From NCBI GenBank assembly GCA_020744425.1, contig JAGMUV010000005.1:4216001-4280000 (forward strand): 64,000 bases of DNA. Direction: 5' to 3'. The DNA comes from Dactylonectria macrodidyma (taxonomy: Eukaryota > Ascomycota > Sordariomycetes > Hypocreales > Nectriaceae). This document shows, one piece after another, positions 1-12,500 of the stretch; position 1 is the first letter of the stretch, and every line of letters starts with the position of its first letter. A program made the translations under genes and the position numbers. The notes beneath the pieces are model-generated. The model did not search any database and was not told the origin of the DNA. It worked only from the letters and a program-made list of their open reading frames with translations.

Positions 1-2293
1 TCCGTCCCCTCTAGGAAATCGTGGCGGGCAGGCCGAGAGCTGAAGCAGCGGGGAAGAGCCAATCAGATGTCCGCCTGCACCGCCGTTCAACGCCCACGAT
101 GCAAGGGTAGTGGGAAGGAGAAGAGGCGAACCCCGCTGTTGTGGAGAATGGAAGGTGCTATCGGGTACGTACCTCGGACTTAGCTCACTCCAGCCACGGT
201 CCGCAGCTCCTGCCGTGAGGTGTTGGCTACTAGCGAGGGAATCCGAGAGCTTGGGCCAGGTCATGGTTCGTGGCAGTTGTGGCTTGGACGGGGGTGGAAG
301 GAGCCATTTGAGTGCGTCTGTGGCTTTGCAATTCCATCATTCGGGGATTCGGGGACCTGGATGTGGAGAAGGGGGTCAACACCCTTCTGTCACCCGGTCT
401 ATGGAACTAGGATCGGCAAACGTGCAAGTAACAACACGATCCAAGAGCCCTTGTTCCAGGGATTGTGGGAGCGGAAGGGCTTGGGGATGGGGTGAGGTTG
501 CATTCGTGAGGCGGAACAGTTGCGCTTCACTGATGTCGTCGTTGCATTCGAGATGGGTTTCCCACGTTCCCACGTTTCGCTTCCAACAGCCACTTTCTCG
601 GCCAGCTCGCGATATCAGCATGTCCAACACTGAATCTCCACCAGTAACTTGAGTAACTTGCTGCCATTCATCAAGCCCAACGAATTTCAGCCACCCCCCA
701 ACAAGACCGGCCTCAATGTCGCCTGCTCGCCTCCTTTCCCACTAGCAGACAGATAACCACATGTCCATCCTAAACTCGTACGGCCCCGGGAAGTCCCCGC
801 CTCTGTCCACTCATCTTCCGCGGATACCTTAGCCAGCCATGATGAGGCCATCGCCCGCCATCCCTCTCCTATTCCTCGTTGGTCGAATCCCACTTGTGCC
901 CTATGCAAGCCATCGTTGACACCTCCATGGCACGCATCCACACCAACCCTTCTCAGCCCATCATCTCGAACCCACCCTGGACCTTCAGCTGCCTCTGTCT
1001 GTCCCCATCCGTCCGCTCCATCTCCACGAACCCCGTCCCACCCATCCCGCGAATCTGGGTCACCACGGGAAGCTAGGACCTTCCTTCCCTCATCTCGGGC
1101 CTAGCCGGCATCTTGCTAGCTCTACCAGTGGTGGCTGCATTGTCTCATCTCATCTCGTCTCACCTCACTTTCCATTGTGCAGCTGGCGTCGTGGAAATGA
1201 CCGGCATAGCCTCAATGCAAGCTAACTGCCAGAGTTGACTCCGTAACTTCTCGACGTCAGGGCTCTCCTAGAGTCAAGAGGCTGTCGTCAGCATCTTAGC
1301 ATGCCGTGTCTAGGTTGCACCCCCCCCCTTCTGCAGGACCCTGACAGCATCTTTAGCCTCTGGATGAATATGCCGCTCTTCTGCAAGGCACGGCAGGCTT
1401 AGCACTGGGCTATACCACATTTGCAAATGGTTCTGTGACTGTGGGACCGCTCGATGTATGTAAGTGATAACCCATGGTGGGTATAGTCGATGGTGATTAT
1501 CAGTGCCAAGCTTTATCTCACGTCTTGTTGTGTTGCATGCAGAGATCCCATGAGTAGTTGTGTGGGATCGGGTCATAGTCCGAATCCTGACTATTGCGCT
1601 GAGAATTCGAGTTTTGGTAATTTTCCGTACTTGCTTTGGACGCTGTTATTCGAGTGTCTTCAACTTGGCTGTAATCAGTGGATGAGCGGAACTTAATCAA
1701 GGGAGTAGGTTGGTTAGGATCAACTCACCTTGGATACCCCAAATTTTATCCACAGTTGCTCTGTAGAAACCGCGAGAAGAAATTTCACAAGAGCCAGCTA
1801 TTGTCCGAGGTAACTGGGGCCGTGAGGTTGAACATCATTGCAACTCGACATGTCTGTTCTGCTCTTCAATCCACTTCGCTTGTTCAAAGTTACTCAACGT
1901 GTCGAACAAGATTGGAACAGAGAAACACATTTGCCCTAACAATTCTGAACACTCTTATATGGACAGTTGACCAATAAAACCCTGCAATCTCAACCTCTCT
2001 TGAGGGTTTCTGGGAATCTATCAAGAGTCTATAAGAACAACCCACAATGGGGGTTATCGGCAAATCGTCCGGCAACGATGGCCACAATTCGTGTGTGAAA
2101 TTGATTTTAAGTAGGTAATACCGTCTGAATTTCAATTCCGTCTTCGAATAGAATGCCTTTTGCCAACCCCTACCACAACATGCCTCATCCGCTCTAGGGC
2201 CCTTATGTGCCAGCTCATACCGCAACTACCTACCACAGCATTTCATATTCTGCACCGGAATCTGTGACTTTGGCATTTCAGGCATTTGGACCA
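1..2293. other. Gene-free left end
   Basis: Open frames here are short, overlap on both strands and show no recognisable domain or convincing splice structure. I see no tRNA or repeat family. The right end holds the 3' flank of the minus-strand gene that starts at 4161. Confidence 0.5.
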
Positions 2294-4161
2294 TCAAGAA
2301 TTCGACATCTTGACATCCACGTCCTTAGTTCCGGTCTCTTTCCTCATCTGGTGCGCCATCATCACCCACACTAGCTTCATCGCCTCTAGGCGCTGGTCCG
2401 CATGGAATAAGTCATACCACGGACTCCTCCAAGCCTCGACCTTGCCCCAGCTACGCTTGGTAAGGTCGGAATCGGCTGCACCACCCATGACCTCGAGTAG
2501 GCGATTAGGCACCCTCACGCGAAGTATCGAGGCATGGTGGAACAAGGAGCTGACCAAAAATATGTCATCGTAATCAGCGCCCTGAACCTTGCCAATAGCC
2601 TCGTATGTAGCCTTTCGATCCCAGGTTGATGCCGGGGGTCGGACCATCCTGTAGTTGTCATAGATGCTCATGTTCTTCCGGGGCTTCTTGGAGACAGGCA
2701 TGGACACGCCATCGGTGTCCCTAGGTTTCTCATCTTTATCCCCTTGGAGGGAATCTCTGTCCGCCTCACGTCCAATGGGACCGCCTATACCCCCTCCCCA
2801 GCGCTTCTCTGTCGTCCACCACTGACCATCACCAAACCGTTTCTCCGTCTTGCCTTCCCGTGCTCGGTGTTGAGCTGTAATCAATGCTGCAACAATCTCC
2901 CGGGCAAGGTCCAACGACTGTGCCGTCTCCAGATCGGGGGCGGTGAAGTCTGTAGTTCCTCGAGCACTCACAGCAGCTACTGGCCCATAGACGGCACCCG
3001 CACGAGCGGCCTCGCGCGTCATCGGGCTCTGGAAGACGAATAAACAGCCAGAGGGACAGTAAGTTTTGCGGGATTGTCGAGATTCCTCCGAATTGCTCAG
3101 ATGGAGTCGAGGCTCAAGGCGCGCAGGCGCAACGCTGCAGCCAAAATCATAGGCTACAAGTTTGATGAAAGCCGTCACAAGACTGTTGCGGTACTCAGCT
3201 GGCATCGCACTGCCGGGACCAGAACGAACCACCACGTTAGGGTCATCCTCTTTGGCATTCTCTGATTCAGGCTCTCCAGATGAAGCAGTTTCGGGAGACG
3301 CTTCGGGAGAAGGAGGAAGAGGTGGCGGCTGCGTTGGGTCGTCCCAGAAAGAAGTAAAAGCCTCTAGACAGCGAAAGAACTCATACGCATTTCCCAGTCT
3401 AGCTTGTTGCTTTCCTTTCGGCGTCTGTAGTCGCCGGACCGTACGGAAGGCGTCCTCGTTTGAGTAGGCCAGCTCCTTCTTACGATCAAGGTAGACTTGA
3501 CACCCGGGAGTGAGATTCCCGTTCCTCAGTGGAAGTCGAGTGGATTGGTTCTGTTCTCGGGCCTCATCCAAAGTGAGCTTGTCCCACAGTTTGAAGTCTG
3601 GGATGCTGGATGCATCAGGGATGAGATCCTCAGGCTTTGCATCCAGGTTCAAATTGAGGCCAATGGCAGAGAAACCGGGAGTCCCTAGGACGGCCATTGA
3701 TCGACCCGTGTTTTGGAGCAGCGAGGAGAGCGCGGCAGAAGGTTCAAGGGAGTCATCTTCATGGGAAAACGGTTGAAAGCGAGGCAGCGTGATAGGTGTT
3801 GGGGGCGGGATATCCTTGGGATCTATCTTGGCCTTGCTGGGCAAGCTTGCTAGTGGCAGTTTAGATTGAGGTCTTAGTGGAAAGGTGAAGCTTGTCTAAA
3901 GCGGGAACGGGAGTGAGAGTGAGTGCGGGAGTGGATGCGGGAGCGAGAGGCTCAGATAAAGCAGGCAATGGGAAGATAGGTAGAGTGGTTGGTAAATGAG
4001 GTGTTTCATGGATGGTGAGTAGGGTCATGTCCTTTGTGGGTGGACAAATAGTCGGATGAATGAACACGGATATAGTATCATCGTGATCCGCTTGGGTGGC
4101 CGCGCAGAAAGAAAAAGAGAGGCTGTTGATGCTTACCAAAGGCGGTGAAGTTGCCGAACAT
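2294..4161 (-). CDS. Unrecognised fungal protein, 526 aa, two exons
   Basis: I do not recognise this protein. The exons are 4161-4137 and 3849-2294. The long second-exon frame has no ATG at its head. An upstream ATG at 4161 (MFGNFTAF) ends in a good donor (G|GTAAGC), and joining it to the acceptor CTAG|CA restores the frame through ASLPSKAKIDPKDIPPP. The intron is 287 nt. The N-terminus is Pro-rich (PPPTPITLPRF). A Pro/Ser/Glu-rich acidic linker lies near residues 190-225 and a Gly/Arg/Lys-rich charged stretch near 370-415. The C-terminal ~110 residues look globular (DNYRMVRPP, HHASILRVRVPNRLLEVMGG). There is no signal peptide or membrane segment. The C-terminal block could be a substrate- or partner-binding domain, but that is inference only. 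The reading frame is certain and the first exon is likely. Confidence 0.8.
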
Positions 4162-4338
4162 GACGGATGACGGATGACGGGAGGGACGGCGGTGGCGTGG
4201 TTTGAACGGGAAGGAGAGGGGCACAACGTGCGGCGAGGATGGAAGGTGCGACAAAGCACACGTAGCGGGACAGCCTTGGGACGGAGGCTTGTACACGTAC
4301 ACGCTCACGCACGGCCAGGAGTAACGTAGGAATGGACA

Positions 4339-4380
4339 GGTAAGGTAAGGTAGGTTGGCTTAGGTAGGTAAGGTAAGGTG
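4339..4380. repeat. GGTAA/GGTAG short tandem repeat
   Basis: Units of AGGTA and AGGTAA recur about seven times in 42 bp, about 180 bp upstream of the start codon of the minus-strand gene at 4161. The same AGGTA/TACCT word recurs in other intergenic regions of this window. Confidence 0.6.
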
Positions 4381-7084
4381 GGAAGCTATCAGAGCTTAGC
4401 TCAGGGACATGGAGCACGGGAGCAGAATCAGGACGAAAGGCTCGACATGAGGAATCAGAAGCCGGGCCAACGACGAACGGATGGGGGAGATGCGTCAAGA
4501 AGGGCTAAGGAGGGTCAAAGAGGGGGGGCAGTAAACTTGGGCGACGACGCAGAGAGGGGCCTCGACAATTGCGTAGAGAGTCAAACTCAAGAATAGGCGA
4601 TGAATGCGAAGAGCAATTCAGTTGGTCAATGCCACGGCCACAAGCGGAGAACGGAGCGGGCGGGAGGGATGGCGGGCGGGGCCGTGATGGTCGCGTCAGG
4701 GTTGGTTGGGCTTGCATTGACGTAGCACTAGGCACTGGATAATACCTTAAGGTACCTGGCAGTGAATGATGAGGAGTGAGAGATTTACCACGTTTTATTG
4801 AGTTGGACCTTTGGCAGCTTGACAGTCAGTTTTGGCTCCTTATTATGCTTGTCAGAGTCTTGAAGGGGTTTTGACAAGCTAATTTAGGTTGAGTTCATTT
4901 GCGACACTGGTCGGTCGAGCTGGAGCAGAGGACCTGGCCGTTGATCGCACGGGTACAGGCTATATTAGGTACTTATCTAATGGTACGGAATACCTGGTGG
5001 TAAAAATCAATGGGGCGACGAGTAACGACGAGTATTTGGTGGTTGTGGCTTGTGGATGTCCTTGGTTACCGACCAACACGTCGGGTTTAGTGTTGATGGA
5101 TGTGCGTTGATAAAAGCACTTCGTGAACCTTTTGATTGTATCGCGAATAGTCAGAAGGGAATTATCCGGTTGCTTTTGAGTGCTGAGATAACAAACGAAG
5201 AGAGCTTGTGTTGCATTGATGCTCATGGCTAAGGCAAGTCAGCTACGCACAGCTGGCGGGTGTGGTGATCTGTTAACCAAAGTGACATGGGTGATGCGCA
5301 AGAAAGGGTGGAAGTAGGCATGGCATTGTGTAGATGCGTGACCCGGACGAGTCGGGTTCGTTGCGGTGGAGAGTTGCTGGTGATGATGGACTGATTGATC
5401 CAGGCACAGGCACGCAAAAAGCAAGGTGACTCTCACACGGACGGATGGATTGTCGAACCAGAGCATCCGGCACGCCGCTCGACGCGACAGGAATCACGAA
5501 GGAATATTTGGCTTGCGACCAAGAGGACAGGTGACATGGATCGTGTTCCTTCGAATACCTGTGGAGAATGGTTTGCAATTGTACCTACATAGCAGGTACA
5601 TATGTGAGTAAATAAGTGCCATGGAAGAAGATCCATCGACAAGAAAGCGACGGCCTAACCAAGCATGAGGATTGCGCCTCAGATCCATCGTTGAGATAAA
5701 TTACCTGATTGTCTTCAACCCACGAATGCTCGGCCGAACTATCAATGGCAATTCCGCCGCGTTTCTCCCGTCCACATAGAGCCGTAACTTGTGCTGTCAT
5801 GACCGAATGACCGAATCAGATAAACAAACAGGCGGTCACATATTAATCCCCAAAAGCATGGCTGAGAAACAAACAATTTATTACTTCCGGGAACCAGGGT
5901 GTAGGCATGATGACAAGACAGGCAAACAGCAGCCACCTTTGCTGGTCGTCTTGGCCACGGGATTGGATGGTGTGGTTGTTCATGTGGTGGTGGCATTGTG
6001 CATTGAGCAGAGTAATTAAGGCGAGGAGAGCGGGGCTGTTTGTCTTTTTTTTGGGTCGTTCCTCCCTTGGATGTGGTGCCAGTGGAAGGTCGTGCGGGGG
6101 GAGGTGCCACCAGCCGGGCGACTGGCGTGGCTTCCTAACTTACCTTGGCCAATTGTCTCAGGTGGCTCTTGAGCGTGAGCGCTGCTGACAGACCGGAAAA
6201 CGGTTGCTGGCCACCACCGGGCAGTGGAAGCCTGAGAGCCTGACAGCCTGGAAAGCTTGGAAGCCTAGCAACTTGACCACACCAACCCAAAGATGGAACC
6301 AACTCCTATCACCACTCTGCAAATTATGCCTGCTTCAGATGCCGCAAAGATATGTCGATGGTGCCGTCCGACGCCGAGCTGCGCTTTGCCCTACCGTGCA
6401 CAGGAATGGCTGGCTTCTGCGCCTCCTCGATTCGTATCTAGGTAGCGTTCCGCTGCTTCGTTTGTCGCAGATATCGACTCTCTCCCTCAGAATCACCACC
6501 CGCTAAAACACCTTTAACACAAACACCAAGACACCAGCAAGCCAAGCCTCCGCCCCGCCGCGTCCTGCCATCCGCAGTCGGCGACACGCGTTCGCTACGT
6601 GAAGCACGAATCGACCCAGAATCCCCACCGCCGCTGTCAAGACAACTACTAGGTAGTAAGACGCTGCAGGCCAGGTCGTCCCAGAAGTCTGGGCTCGCTC
6701 GTCTTGGGTTTTCAACGCGACTCCGTCCTTACCCTTGCGACTCCCGCTAGCTTGCTTCTAGGCCCGTGCCCGCCTTTGCGACGACGGCGTGGAGACAGTA
6801 TCATGCTTCAGATCTGTCGCAGGACAGGGCCCCCCCTTGTGTCTGCCCTTGCGTCTGCCCTGCTCCCTGTCTTGCCGCGAGCTTCTTTTTACGCTCTCGT
6901 CTCTATCCCTGGATCAAACCTCTTCTATTCGGAATCGGCGTAAAACAATGGATAGCATAGCCACCCCGGCTGGATTTGACTGGATCGCATTGGATTGAGT
7001 TGGTCTGGTCTGGTCTCGTCCGAGTCTCGTCCCCCTTCGGCCCCGTCGTCAAACCCCGTTGTACCTAGTCGTACGCACCTTGTC

Positions 7085-7180
7085 CATTTGGCTCTTCGCT
7101 TCTCTTCCATCTTCGTCTCTTTCTCCTCTTGCAGTCTTTCCTTCACCATTCTCTTCCTCTTTGGTGACTGGATCATCTTT
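7085..7180 (+). promoter_or_regulatory. CT-rich leader/promoter tract
   Basis: A dense run of C and T on the plus strand lies about 260-360 bp before the ATG at 7444. Pyrimidine tracts near transcription starts are common in filamentous ascomycetes, so this probably marks the promoter or 5' leader of the mucin-like gene. The exact start site cannot be read from sequence. Confidence 0.4.
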
Positions 7181-7443
7181 GCATCTTCATGATCATCGCC
7201 GTGGTCTAAGTGGCCGGGCCACACCCAGTGTGACTCCAGCTTGCTCTTACTTTCAATCAGTTTTCATACTCTTCCTGTTCCCTTTCCTTGTTTGTTCGGC
7301 TGGATCCCTTCCACTTCTCTCCTCTGCGACTGGAATCGCGACATTCCTTTAACATTCATCGGTTGGGGGACTTCTTGACTTACATCTCCGGGACCAATAA
7401 TCACGACAACGACGCCCATGTTAGCGACTTGACTACGCCCACC

Positions 7444-9570
7444 ATGGCCGTCTCGACATATACTCTTATGAGGACCTTGACCTCGGTCAAGCTCATTGCG
7501 ACGACCATTACTGCGCACCCGAAGATGCCAACAGTCACACCAGACTCAACGTCAACAGTTGTCCAGTCTGTCGACGAGCCCATAGCCGATCCGTCACAGA
7601 GTGTGCCAAGCTCGTTCGCGCACTCCTCGATACTAAGCTCAATACCTACCGTTCCAGTTCCAACAACATCGGTAGCATTTGCGTCAAATGTGTCAGCATC
7701 TTTTCCGACCGACATGGCTTCGTCTGAACCAACTTTGTCCGAGTCAACCACATCCACAACCTTGACTTCAACGTCCACTTGGAGCCTGACAACCAGCTCC
7801 ACAACCCTTTCCACTTCTTCAATCTCAGCTGCAGACACGCCCCTTTTTGCAATCAGGCCTACTGATGCTATAGGAGGAAGCCAGAACCCACGACCTCCAC
7901 CGACGGCCCCAGTAGGATTTCCAGCAACTGAGTCCACTCAACAACCTATTACGCCAACAACCTCAGAGAGCAGCCTACAGAGTGCCCAAGAGAGCACTCA
8001 AGAGGCCCCTGAAGGCGTCACATCGCAATCGGTTGAGAAGGCTATCCTTTTGCCCGTGCCCGGCACTAGCACAGCTGTCATCGGCTCAGACAGTGCATCT
8101 TCCAACCCTTCTACCTTGGCTGCTATTTCGACGACGTTCCAGACTCGATCAGATTCAACAACAGCTGCCTCTGTGCCACAGTCTACTCGATCGGCTGGTA
8201 ATGTGACCCCTGATGACAGCGATTCGGGAATCACCAACCCGCAGTCCACCTTCACCACAGCCACCTTGCCAGGTAGCCGTCAAACGACAACTAGCCTTGA
8301 TGCAACGGCTGCGAGCGACCAGACTGGAAGCGCTTCCGAGACTGCAATCAGCGTCACAGACCAGGACTCCAACGACTCACTATCGACGCCGGTTCTGGTG
8401 GGAAGCATCTTCGGAGCGGTCGCCGCTATCTCGCTCATCATGTGCTTGCTATGGTTTTTCAGAAGACGAATATCCAAGAAGCGCCGCAGCACACTCCTTA
8501 CACCCCTTTCACTGCCGCCTGGTGGTCGCCGTGATGAGAAGAAGTACGAGATAGACACGGCATCGTTGGGACCTACTCCTCGATCAACCAGGCTGGCGGC
8601 TGCCTTGTCATTCTATCCCAAGAAATTTAGTGAGAAGCTCGGCCACTCGCCAGCAAACAATTCGAGCACCGGCGTTAATATGAACCGAGGGAACTCGCAA
8701 TTCTTGGACCCTGTTGCTAACCATAGTCGCCACGCATCGGTGGAAGGTTACGGTAACAGAAGCACAGGCAGTGGACGTCCAGGATGGTGGTCGCGGGCCA
8801 TTGATGATGCGAGCTCAGAGGACTTGATTGCCCAGGACATGGCAGAACAGGCCAACTATCCAGGCCCCGCATATTTCCCCAGCATGGATGAAAGCCGGCT
8901 GGATCGTGAAGCCCAGCAACGAAGAATGAACCGCGGCCACAGTGTCAGCAGCTGGACTGACAGAGCACTTAGCCCGAACCCCTTCGCTGACACCAACACC
9001 ATGTCAATGGCCTCGTCGACAAAATACTATCCGGCGCCCTTGCAACCGAAGAACCCATTCTCCGATTCCAACTCAATCACACCTCCCGCGACTGCTCAAG
9101 TGGCACCGACTGGCTACGTCCAGGACGTTCAGAGATCACGAGGACAGTCCATGGGACTAGGAGCTCAAGAGGCCGCCAGACGTGGTCATTCCAAAACCGA
9201 GTCCTTTTATCGAGACTCTGCCGTAACCAACAAGTCCTTTGAGAAACGGCGCAACAAGACGCATTCAAACCCGTTCGACCTCGAAATCGACGGACCCCAA
9301 CCCCCGATAGGCACCAACACGCTACCCCTTCCACGTGTTCCTGTGGCCAGTTCTATTTACGACATGCCAAGACCCGGAAGCGGACACACTCGTGGCGACA
9401 GCTTCACCTCGCGTTATGCTAGCGGGCCAGGCTTTCCTACAAATTGGAGCACTATGGGACCGGTTTCTTCGAGATGGGATAGCACTGTTGGATATGTACC
9501 AATCGGACATGTGAGGAGCGAGAGCGATGGGAGTGTAATTGGCCCCCCGGGTGTCGGTCAGGCTATGTAG
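7444..9570 (+). CDS. Mucin-like single-pass membrane protein with NPF motifs, 708 aa
   Basis: Single exon. The first ATG in frame (7444, context ACCATGG) is chosen; the frame is open upstream but has no earlier ATG. Residues 1-310 are Ser/Thr/Pro-rich and look like an O-mannosylated ectodomain. A transmembrane helix at about 317-338 (STPVLVGSIFGAVAAIS...) is followed by the stop-transfer cluster RRRISKKRR, and the rest is a ~370-residue cytosolic tail. The tail has three NPF tripeptides near residues 512, 537 and 609, known ligands of EH-domain endocytic proteins. The layout resembles Wsc/Mid2 wall-stress sensors, but there is no WSC Cys domain and no clear cleavable signal peptide, so the helix may act as a reverse signal-anchor. 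The role is inferred: a plasma-membrane sensor or adhesin-like protein that recycles by endocytosis. Confidence 0.85.
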   Translation: MAVSTYTLMRTLTSVKLIATTITAHPKMPTVTPDSTSTVVQSVDEPIADPSQSVPSSFAHSSILSSIPTVPVPTTSVAFASNVSASFPTDMASSEPTLSESTTSTTLTSTSTWSLTTSSTTLSTSSISAADTPLFAIRPTDAIGGSQNPRPPPTAPVGFPATESTQQPITPTTSESSLQSAQESTQEAPEGVTSQSVEKAILLPVPGTSTAVIGSDSASSNPSTLAAISTTFQTRSDSTTAASVPQSTRSAGNVTPDDSDSGITNPQSTFTTATLPGSRQTTTSLDATAASDQTGSASETAISVTDQDSNDSLSTPVLVGSIFGAVAAISLIMCLLWFFRRRISKKRRSTLLTPLSLPPGGRRDEKKYEIDTASLGPTPRSTRLAAALSFYPKKFSEKLGHSPANNSSTGVNMNRGNSQFLDPVANHSRHASVEGYGNRSTGSGRPGWWSRAIDDASSEDLIAQDMAEQANYPGPAYFPSMDESRLDREAQQRRMNRGHSVSSWTDRALSPNPFADTNTMSMASSTKYYPAPLQPKNPFSDSNSITPPATAQVAPTGYVQDVQRSRGQSMGLGAQEAARRGHSKTESFYRDSAVTNKSFEKRRNKTHSNPFDLEIDGPQPPIGTNTLPLPRVPVASSIYDMPRPGSGHTRGDSFTSRYASGPGFPTNWSTMGPVSSRWDSTVGYVPIGHVRSESDGSVIGPPGVGQAM

Positions 9571-12500
9571 TCTGTACGTGCGTGCTGGAGGTTTTGAGAC
9601 TTGCATGAGCTGAGCGGTTATACCAATACGGGGGAGTTAGCATGAACGGGGCCATTCCTTCGCTGCCATAGGAGCAAATACCCACGAAGGACGAGATATG
9701 GCGTTTCTGGCACAGTGAGAACTATAGAGGGATATCCCGCAAGATGGCGGCGATGGAAAAAAGACGACGAGGCAATGCTTATGAAATTGCGCTCACAGAC
9801 ACATTCGCTTGTCACAGTGGACATAAGTTAGGACAAACCGAAACCTGGACATGACGTTCTTTCCATAAAACCTAGACAGCCAAGGCTACCTTCATGCCAT
9901 ATACCACTTTCTTTTCTTCCACTTTGAGTTGAGCCCTTTGTGGTTGTATTGTTTCGGGTTGTTCTGGCCGGCTTCGATGTGTCGTCTTGAATGTGTCGTC
10001 CCGTCTCCCTCGTTAGCCTATAACCGGCCATGTGTACAAGGGCAGGGGTAGTTGCGGAGATGTCATAGAAAGGGAACATCACACCGTTACTGTCGCATTT
10101 AAATGTTGCATCTGTCTACCGACGCCCCTTTGGGGTTTTGGCTGCGCACGGTATTTTACCACATCGCCGGAGAATTACCTGGCTAGTTGGGCAACTAGAG
10201 TAGCCCCTTACAAGTGTCCCGAGCTGGATCTGTAAACGGGCTGTTGGACTGCGGGTAGTTTTGACCAAACCCCTGTAAGAGTGGTGTTGGAAGGCCAGCT
10301 TGGCGAACATGAGGTGAATATGATGCGTCCGCGTGAGGGCGAGTTGCACGTCCTGCAGGACAAACATGTCAGAACAAACGCTGAAGCCGGATGACGAGCG
10401 GGAGAGACGTGAAGAAGGCAAATGGACCTGAATTGATCAGTCATTGCTGCCACGGTACGACTCTATCTTGAAACAAAAGCTACATGATACTGCTTTCTTA
10501 CAAGTTGCGAACCTACTTGCTCTTCAAGCTGTGACGCCAGGGTGGCTCCCACGGGCCCCATCTTTTGGCTGGTACATGATAATATTTGATCGGCTCTGCC
10601 AATCTTGAAACACTGTTCACACCCTGGCCTCTGGGGAAGAAAAATACCACTCTTAATTTGCCTCTTCCACCAAAACAACCTATCTGCTCTATAGAAAAAG
10701 TAATAACTGAATTGTTGGATTAAAAAAAAGAGAGACGAATATTCTAACAACTTATTCTGTAACATCCGTAACTTTTGTCCTAAGATCACTTATGATGGCA
10801 GAGGTCAAGTTGATGCTTTAGGGCATGTGGTGTTCTTCTCTCACATGGAGCTTGGTGAGTTTGTCTTGTCAGCAGTGTCCGTAGGCAACGACATCTGGGC
10901 AGCAAAATCCCATCTCATTTTATTTTCTAGATCCGTAATTGTTTCACAGATTCATGGATTTGAAAAATGCTTGATTCCGCGTCTTAGTATCTAGCCATTC
11001 AAGTCTGGGCCTAACCCTGCGCGGTTCTAGCTATGCCAGCTCCCTTCCATGCTCTCACCCCAAGACAAAGGATTCGAGGACTTGGTGGCCTCGTTTTGAA
11101 GACTGGGAAGATTGAACAGACTACTGTTAACATTCAACTTGAATCCTTTTGGGATGACCTTGGGCTCGGTTGTTCTGGTGGAGAGGAATCGCTTTTGCTT
11201 GCTGTCGGTGATAAGTGGATGGACAGCTCATATGACATGGATAACTGCCCACCGCACATGCACATGAATCTAGACCTGTCGGATTGTTATCGAATACATA
11301 ATAAATAGTGTATCTTCACCGGATACAATACTTGAAGTCCTTGAAGAAGATGGTGTTTGAGGCAGGCAAGGCACACTGCTAGATAAGGTATGAAATGAGA
11401 GACTCCTTTGTTCACGCATTCCATATGCTCACATGCGCGGTAGCATCATTGATGGGTAGCGTTTTAGAAAAGAGGATATTGATTGACACTGGCAGAAACT
11501 ACTGAGAACTGTTATTTAAAGCAAACTTGGGTGACGGCAACTTCGTGGCTGAAGTCGCTGCTTTTGAGATAGTGATGTTCCAGGAACTGGACTTGCCACC
11601 AATGAAGTACTAACAAAACCTCACACATGATGACACAAAATACGAACACTCATTAGTTCCCTCTACGAGCATCGAGCTGAGGTCGTTTCGATGCTGATCA
11701 GAGCACTTCTACTCAGCACTTTAACAGCCTCTAGCCGATTCCCTGGACTCGTTGAAACCACGGCAAGTTGAAGCTGAAGACCGGTTTAGGCATTGGGGTT
11801 TGGCGATCACACAAGCAACACGGAAAACAAGATGGGTCAAGATGTTGGCAAACTACTAGGGGGGTCATTTCGCAGTTAATGCAACTCAATCTCATCCCTT
11901 AGAGTTGCACGGCAGCCAATTAGATCAGATACCTAGGAGTTGTCCAACACCAGATTGCCACGACCACATCCAAGACCCAGGATGAAACTTACCTCGCTTA
12001 CAAGGTCGAACGGATTAGGAATTATTGACATGATTGGACAAATCACAACCTACTTTACACGTTTCCTACCACGAATGGTTCCTCTAAGCGCACTAGCATT
12101 GAGGCACGAGGTTCAGAGTAGTGTGACGCGTACATGACATCATCCCCACATCTCATGTTCAACGCGAAAGGAGGGTTCAGTGGGGACTTTTGATTGGCTA
12201 CTAGCCCATTAAATGACATGCAAGATGACGCGAAAAGTCGCGCTCCACGCGCCCATCTCGTTCCCCAGCGCGTAAAATGAACCTCGCGCGTCTTTCTCCG
12301 TCTCACTCTCCACCCTCAAGTCCTCAATTCCAAGCAGGACAGACAAAGAAAATATGTAGGCGTGTATGCGTACCAGTATGTCCATCTACCAACCAAAAAA
12401 AAAAGTTCAAATCGTTCGCCTATGCATCCCAATCGTCTCCCAAAAACCCCAATATTGGGAAGGTAATGATGCCCCTTTGGCATGACCATTATGTAGCCAT

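Larger units (their letters stand above)
4162..7443. other. Intergenic, divergent promoters
   Basis: This lies between two divergent genes. It holds a short GGTAA/GGTAG tandem run near 4339-4380, a perfect 12-bp palindrome TACCTTAAGGTA at 4743-4754, and a pyrimidine-rich leader close to the right-hand gene. No open frame has a recognisable product. Confidence 0.5.

Noticed and set aside
11033..11308. 91-codon ATG frame
   Set aside because: Too short and without family features to call; noted only as a possible small protein.
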